Source: Streptomyces xanthochromogenes (GTDB taxonomy: Bacteria; Actinomycetota; Actinomycetes; Streptomycetales; Streptomycetaceae). From it: a DNA stretch of 64,000 nucleotides. The stretch's first letter is position 1. Each line of letters opens with the position of its first letter. The stretch covers positions 310,001 through 374,000 of the forward strand of contig NZ_BMUZ01000008.1 in NCBI RefSeq assembly GCF_014650455.1, in the 5' to 3' direction. The notes beneath the pieces were generated by a model, which saw nothing but the letters and a program-made list of their open reading frames with translations, did not search any database and was not told where the DNA came from. This document shows positions 60,400 to 64,000 of this stretch, piece by piece. Both the position numbers and the translations under genes were made by a program.

Positions 60400-60598
60400 T
60401 GATGACGTTCTCGCGGTTGAACTCGGTGCGGCGCCCGCCCGTGGACATCCGGGCCCGCTGGACGCCCTCGGACAGTTCTCGGCGGCGATCGAGCAGCGTG
60501 AGGATCTCGGCGTCCAGGACGTCGATGGAACTCCTGAGGGTGGTGATCGTCGCCTCGGCGACGGCCGGGTCGGCGGCTGACAGGGTCTGCGGGGACAT
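60290..60598 (-). CDS. Chorismate mutase, AroQ class
   Basis: A 102-aa all-helical AroQ-type chorismate mutase, which converts chorismate to prephenate for Phe/Tyr synthesis. Helix 1 carries LRSSIDVLDAEILTLLDRRRELS (Arg and the Asp/Leu pattern), followed by GVQRARMSTGGRRTEFNRENVIIKRYADRFG and the C-terminal AIAMTVLEICRG. This is the high-GC Gram-positive monofunctional type. It lies last in a minus-strand set behind an exporter and a SerA-like gene, so it is probably an accessory copy. A weak GGAG lies before ATG 60598. Confidence 0.88.
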   Translation of the reverse strand: MSPQTLSAADPAVAEATITTLRSSIDVLDAEILTLLDRRRELSEGVQRARMSTGGRRTEFNRENVIIKRYADRFGRPGAAIAMTVLEICRGSTSKPASSSPR

Positions 60599-60681
60599 GG
60601 CGCTCTCCTTGTGCGGCTGGGGGGATGTGCGGGACGGTGGGCCGGGAACGGAGCTGGGCGGGGCGGAGAAGGGCCGGCCGC

Positions 60682-61692
60682 TCAGCCGTTGACGGCGTCC
60701 GGAACCGGGGCTCCGGACAGGGCGAGCAGGACGGAGGCGGCGACCGAGGTGCCCGCCTTCTCCTGGGCCTCGGCGGTGCCCGCGCCCAGGTGCGGGGTGG
60801 CCACCACGTTCTCCAGGGCGAACAGCGGCGATGCGGTGCAGGGCTCGGTGGCGAAGACGTCGAGGCCCGCCCCCGCGACCCGGCCCTCCAGGAGCGCGGC
60901 GTACAGCGCGTCCTCGTCGACGATGCCGCCGCGCGCGGCGTTCACGATCCGCACCCCCGGCTTCATGCCGGCGAACGCACCCGCACCGATCAGGCCGAGC
61001 GTCTCGGGGGTCTTGGGCAGGTGCACGGTGATGAAGTCGGAGTGGGCGAGCAGTTCGTCCAGGGGGACGAGGCGGGCCCCGGCCCGCTCGGCGGACTCGG
61101 CGTCCGCGTAGGGGTCGTAGGCGATGACCCGCATGTCGAAGGCGGCCATCCGGCGCGCGACGAGCGAGCCGATCCGGCCGAGTCCGACGATGCCGAGCAC
61201 CTTGCCGGACAGCTCGACGCCGGTGAACCGGGCCCGCTGCCAGTGGCCGGCCCGCAGCGCGGCGTCGGCCGGGGCGACGTTCCTGGCGACGGCCAGGATG
61301 AGTGCGATGGCGTGTTCGGCGGCGCTGACGATGTTGGACGTGGGTGCGTTCACGACCAGCACACCGGCCGCGGTGGCCTCGGCCACCGCCACGTTGTCGA
61401 GGCCGATGCCCGCCCGGGCGATGACCTTCAGGCGGGGCGCCGCGGCGATGGCCTCGGCGTCCATGCTGGTCGCCGAGCGGATCAGTACCGCGTCCGCGTC
61501 GGCGAGTGCGGCGAGCAGCTCGGCGCGGTCACTGCCGTCGCAGCGGCGCACCTCCACGTCCGTGCCGAGGGCGTCGACGGTGGCGGGGGACAGTTCCTCG
61601 GCCAGTACGACGACCGGTCTGTCGACGGCCGGCCTGACGGGGGGAGTCGAGGGTGCGGCCCCGGCGAGCGGGGCGAGCGTGGCGAAGCTCAT
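60682..61692 (-). CDS. SerA-like D-3-phosphoglycerate dehydrogenase lacking the regulatory domains
   Basis: A 336-aa D-2-hydroxyacid dehydrogenase. The NAD motif is GIVGLGRIG (about 167-175); the catalytic triad is Arg254 (NAARGG), Glu283 (ATEPC) and His301 (TPHLGAGT). It is SerA-like throughout (IRSATSMDAEAI, VNAPTSNIVSAAEHA) but stops at ALSGAPVPDAVNG. In full Streptomyces SerA (about 530 aa) the allosteric ASB and ACT domains would begin there. An N-terminal extension of about 20 residues is also present. The enzyme should be active but free of serine feedback. It lies between an ABC exporter and chorismate mutase on one strand, suggesting precursor supply for a product. Confidence 0.9.
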   Translation of the reverse strand: MSFATLAPLAGAAPSTPPVRPAVDRPVVVLAEELSPATVDALGTDVEVRRCDGSDRAELLAALADADAVLIRSATSMDAEAIAAAPRLKVIARAGIGLDNVAVAEATAAGVLVVNAPTSNIVSAAEHAIALILAVARNVAPADAALRAGHWQRARFTGVELSGKVLGIVGLGRIGSLVARRMAAFDMRVIAYDPYADAESAERAGARLVPLDELLAHSDFITVHLPKTPETLGLIGAGAFAGMKPGVRIVNAARGGIVDEDALYAALLEGRVAGAGLDVFATEPCTASPLFALENVVATPHLGAGTAEAQEKAGTSVAASVLLALSGAPVPDAVNG

Positions 61693-61753
61693 GGTCGGCC
61701 TTCTCTCTGCGGAAGCTGCGGACGTGGCTCTGCGGGGTCCCCGCCGGCGCGGA

Positions 61754-63724
61754 TCACTGGCGGGAGCCGGCGAGGTCGAGCGCGCGGGTGCGCAGCGCGA
61801 GCCGGGCCGGTACGAGACTGGAGACGAGGGCGAGGGCGAGCCCGGCCGCCGCGGCCGCCCCGATCGCCGGCCAGGGCAGGCCGAGCGTGAGCGGTGAACC
61901 GGCGTCCAGGATGCGGCGGTTGATGAGCATGAGGGTGGCGGCCTGGGTGCCGGTGGTGACGAGCAGCGCGAGCACGGTGGCGGTCGCCGCGGTGAGCACC
62001 GCCTCCACGCCCACCATGGACAGGACCTGGCGGTCGTTGCCGCCGGTCAGGCGCAGGGTGGCGAAGTCGCGCAGCCGGTCGCCGGTGGACATCATCATCG
62101 TGTTGACGATCGCGATCAGCGCGTAGAGCAGCGCGGGTCCCAGGATCGCGATCATCGCGATCCAGTCGGACCGGACCCGCGGGTCGTTGTCGCCGCTGCC
62201 CCACTGGGCGGCCGGGGTGACCTTGGCGCCCGCGGCCTCGGGGGCCGTGCCCTGCCGGGTGGAGACGTAGGCGGCGGTGGGCTGCGGGTCACCGGTCAGA
62301 TGGCCGGCCACCACGGCGTACGGAAGCAGCACCTCGGAGAGGCTGAGCGGCGTCTTGACCAGGGCGACAAGCGTCAGGGTGGCCGGTGCGCCGTCGGCGA
62401 GCGAGGCCGTGAGGCGGTCGCCCACCTGCCAGCCGTTGGACCGGGCGAGCCCCTCGGACACGGCCACCGTGGACCCGGTGAGGCGGTCGAGTGAGCCGGC
62501 GCCGGTGGGGAGCTTCCACGTGGTTGCCGCGTCCCCGTCGATCGCGGTGGCCGACACGGTGCCCGAAGTGGCGCCTGATGAGCTGGAGTTGCCGCCGTCG
62601 AGGCCGGTGAGGAGGGTGGTGCGGACCGTGGTGGTCCGGGCGCCGGGCAGCGCGCGCAGCGCGCCCACCGCGGCCGCCGGCAGGGTGGGACCGCTCGCGG
62701 GCTCGACGACGTACTGAGCGATGAGCGCCGCGCGGGACTGGAGGCTCCGGGCATCACCGAAGGTCAGGGTGGAGCCGACCACCGTGCCGGTGAGGCCGAT
62801 CACCAGGAACATCGGGGTCGCCGTGGAGACGGTGCGGCGCACCGCCTTGAGCGCGTTCTGCCGGGCCAGCAGGCCCACCGCGCCGGAGGCCAGCGGCACC
62901 GGCAGGGTGAGCAGCCGCACCAGCGGCGGCACGAGCAGCGGGGCGAACAGGGCGATCGCCATGATCGCCATGACGTCGATGAGCAGCGACCACACCGGCA
63001 TGTTCTGCGGATCGCGCAGCTGCGGATCGTGCTGCATCGCGGCCGGCATGGTCGTGAACAGGAGCAGTACGGTGGCGAAGACCGCGAGGTAGCCGATCGC
63101 CCACAGCCAGCGGCCGAGCGTCATCACCCTGCCGTCGACCGCCGCGTCGCCGAGCGCCTCCACGGGCCGCACCCGGCCGGCCCGGCGCGCTGCCGCGTAG
63201 GCGCCGAGCACCGCGACGACGATCTCGACGGCGGCGGCGACGAGCAGCGGACCGGCCCCCGCGTCCACGGTGAAGCCCTCGGGAGCGGCGCCCCGCGACA
63301 CCAGCCAGCGCGCGAACAGCGGTGCCACGCCGAGGCCGAGCAGTGCGCCGCAGACCGAGGCGACCAGCGAGACGACGACCGCCTCGCCGAGCACCAGCAA
63401 CCGGATCTGACGGGGTGTCGCGCCGACCGCCCGCAGCAGTGCGGTCTCGCGGCGCCGCCCGGCGACCGCGAACGCGAACGTCGACGCCACGACGAAGACG
63501 GACACGAAGCCGGACATCCCCGCCATGAAGGTGAGGAGCTTCTTCAGGGACGGCGCCGACGGGTCGTTGTTCTCAAGCCCCGCCGAGGTGCTGACGAGCA
63601 GCCCGGCCGCGGCGATCAGCGCCACGCCCAGGGTGAGCGCGACGAACGAGCCGATGAAGCCGAGCCACCGTTTGCGCAGGGTGGCGACCGCCACCGGGAT
63701 CAGTAGGCCGAACGTGCCCATCAC
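61754..63724 (-). CDS. MacB/FtsX-type ABC transporter permease
   Basis: A 656-aa membrane protein with two FtsX-type modules. Each has one transmembrane helix followed by a bundle. The first core is AFAVAGRRRETALLRAVGATPRQIRLLVLGEA and the second IVNTMMMSTGDRLRDFATLRLTGGNDRQVLSMVGVEAV; both show the coupling RRxExALLRAxGA-type motif. A large extracellular domain lies between (about 310-500). Such proteins export peptides, antibiotics or lipids, or act as sensors. The start is GTG 63724 or ATG 63721; the ATPase stop overlaps it, so the pair is translationally coupled. Confidence 0.9.
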   Translation of the reverse strand: MMGTFGLLIPVAVATLRKRWLGFIGSFVALTLGVALIAAAGLLVSTSAGLENNDPSAPSLKKLLTFMAGMSGFVSVFVVASTFAFAVAGRRRETALLRAVGATPRQIRLLVLGEAVVVSLVASVCGALLGLGVAPLFARWLVSRGAAPEGFTVDAGAGPLLVAAAVEIVVAVLGAYAAARRAGRVRPVEALGDAAVDGRVMTLGRWLWAIGYLAVFATVLLLFTTMPAAMQHDPQLRDPQNMPVWSLLIDVMAIMAIALFAPLLVPPLVRLLTLPVPLASGAVGLLARQNALKAVRRTVSTATPMFLVIGLTGTVVGSTLTFGDARSLQSRAALIAQYVVEPASGPTLPAAAVGALRALPGARTTTVRTTLLTGLDGGNSSSSGATSGTVSATAIDGDAATTWKLPTGAGSLDRLTGSTVAVSEGLARSNGWQVGDRLTASLADGAPATLTLVALVKTPLSLSEVLLPYAVVAGHLTGDPQPTAAYVSTRQGTAPEAAGAKVTPAAQWGSGDNDPRVRSDWIAMIAILGPALLYALIAIVNTMMMSTGDRLRDFATLRLTGGNDRQVLSMVGVEAVLTAATATVLALLVTTGTQAATLMLINRRILDAGSPLTLGLPWPAIGAAAAAGLALALVSSLVPARLALRTRALDLAGSRQ

Positions 63725-64000
63725 CGGCCCCCGTCCGTGCCGACCGGCTGGGCGCCGGATTCCAGCTGCGCCATGTGCTCGGCGACCCGCTGGGCCGTCG
63801 GCCGGTGCATCTCGTCGGTCAGCCGGCCGTCGACGAGGAAGATCACCCGGTCCGCGTAGGAGGCGGCGACCGGGTCGTGCGTCACCATGATCGTGGTCTG
63901 GCCCTGCTCGTCCACGAGGGTGCGCAGCAGTTCCAGGACCGTACGGCTGGAGCTGCTGTCCAGGGCGCCGGTCGGCTCGTCGGCGAACAGCACCTTCGGC
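63721..64000 (-). CDS. MacB/LolD-type ABC transporter ATP-binding protein, 3' part only
   Basis: The C-terminal 92 or so codons of an ABC ATPase whose start lies beyond position 64000. Walker B and the D-loop are VLFADEPTGALDSSSS, and the H-loop is IMVTHDPVAASYADRV. The tail ends GAQPVGTDGGR. TGALDS is characteristic of the LolD/MacB/FtsE family that pairs with FtsX-type permeases, as the next gene confirms. The TGA overlaps the permease start. Confidence 0.92.
   Translation of the reverse strand, partial: PKVLFADEPTGALDSSSSRTVLELLRTLVDEQGQTTIMVTHDPVAASYADRVIFLVDGRLTDEMHRPTAQRVAEHMAQLESGAQPVGTDGGR

Overview
The window is high-GC actinomycete DNA. Gene content and order match the central chromosome of a Streptomyces: an HTH-MurA fusion gene, aconitase, an ngcEFG-type ABC transporter, rok7B7, xylFGH, dxs, the fatty-acid beta-oxidation pair, whiI, hemE, hemY and hemQ. 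From memory, the same order occurs around SCO5998-SCO6060 of S. coelicolor. No rRNA, tRNA, IS element, phage gene or CRISPR array was seen.

Layout. 1-4855: start of a MurA paralogue with an N-terminal HTH (minus strand, running off the left edge), a 45-bp tandem repeat, an NAD-dependent epimerase, and aconitase with two candidate control sites (an 18-bp palindrome and an iron-box-like site). 4880-7160: a tandem pair of secreted FG-GAP proteins with duplicated promoters. 7216-19847: carbohydrate utilisation. This holds a GH92 alpha-mannosidase divergent from an ngcEFG-like transporter, with LacI-like and DasR-like operators between them, followed by rok7B7 and xylFGH. 19977-26520: dxs, a cationic amino-acid permease, a membrane glycosyltransferase and a beta-propeller-like protein. 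26571-32696: FadB-like and thiolase genes, RNase D, and whiI with a sigma-WhiG-type promoter. 32712-38319: DUF3000, hemE, a CoA-disulfide-reductase-like flavoprotein, hemY and hemQ. The last three heme genes fit the coproporphyrin-dependent route of Gram-positive bacteria.

38336-45777: secreted tripeptidyl aminopeptidase, then a minus-strand set of TIGR04222-like membrane protein, DUF4142, DUF692 and a second DUF4142, then a Pth2-like protein, an AIM24 protein and the remnant of an ABC ATPase. 45788-53949: small CxxC protein, NodB deacetylase, LppX-like lipoprotein-family protein, PPK2, OsmC, ZapE, a RibD-type reductase, a small Rossmann-like protein, murC and msrB.

54337-64000: the most accessory-looking part. 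A TPR-bearing AfsR/SARP regulator, a 62-aa secreted peptide gene and a shorter SARP-NB-ARC regulator lie side by side. They are followed by a membrane protein and a minus-strand operon encoding a MacB/FtsX-type exporter, a SerA lacking its regulatory domain, and an AroQ chorismate mutase. This looks like a regulator, peptide, precursor-supply and export cassette. The regulator-peptide arrangement and the DUF692/TIGR04222/DUF4142 set are the two best candidates for undescribed biology.
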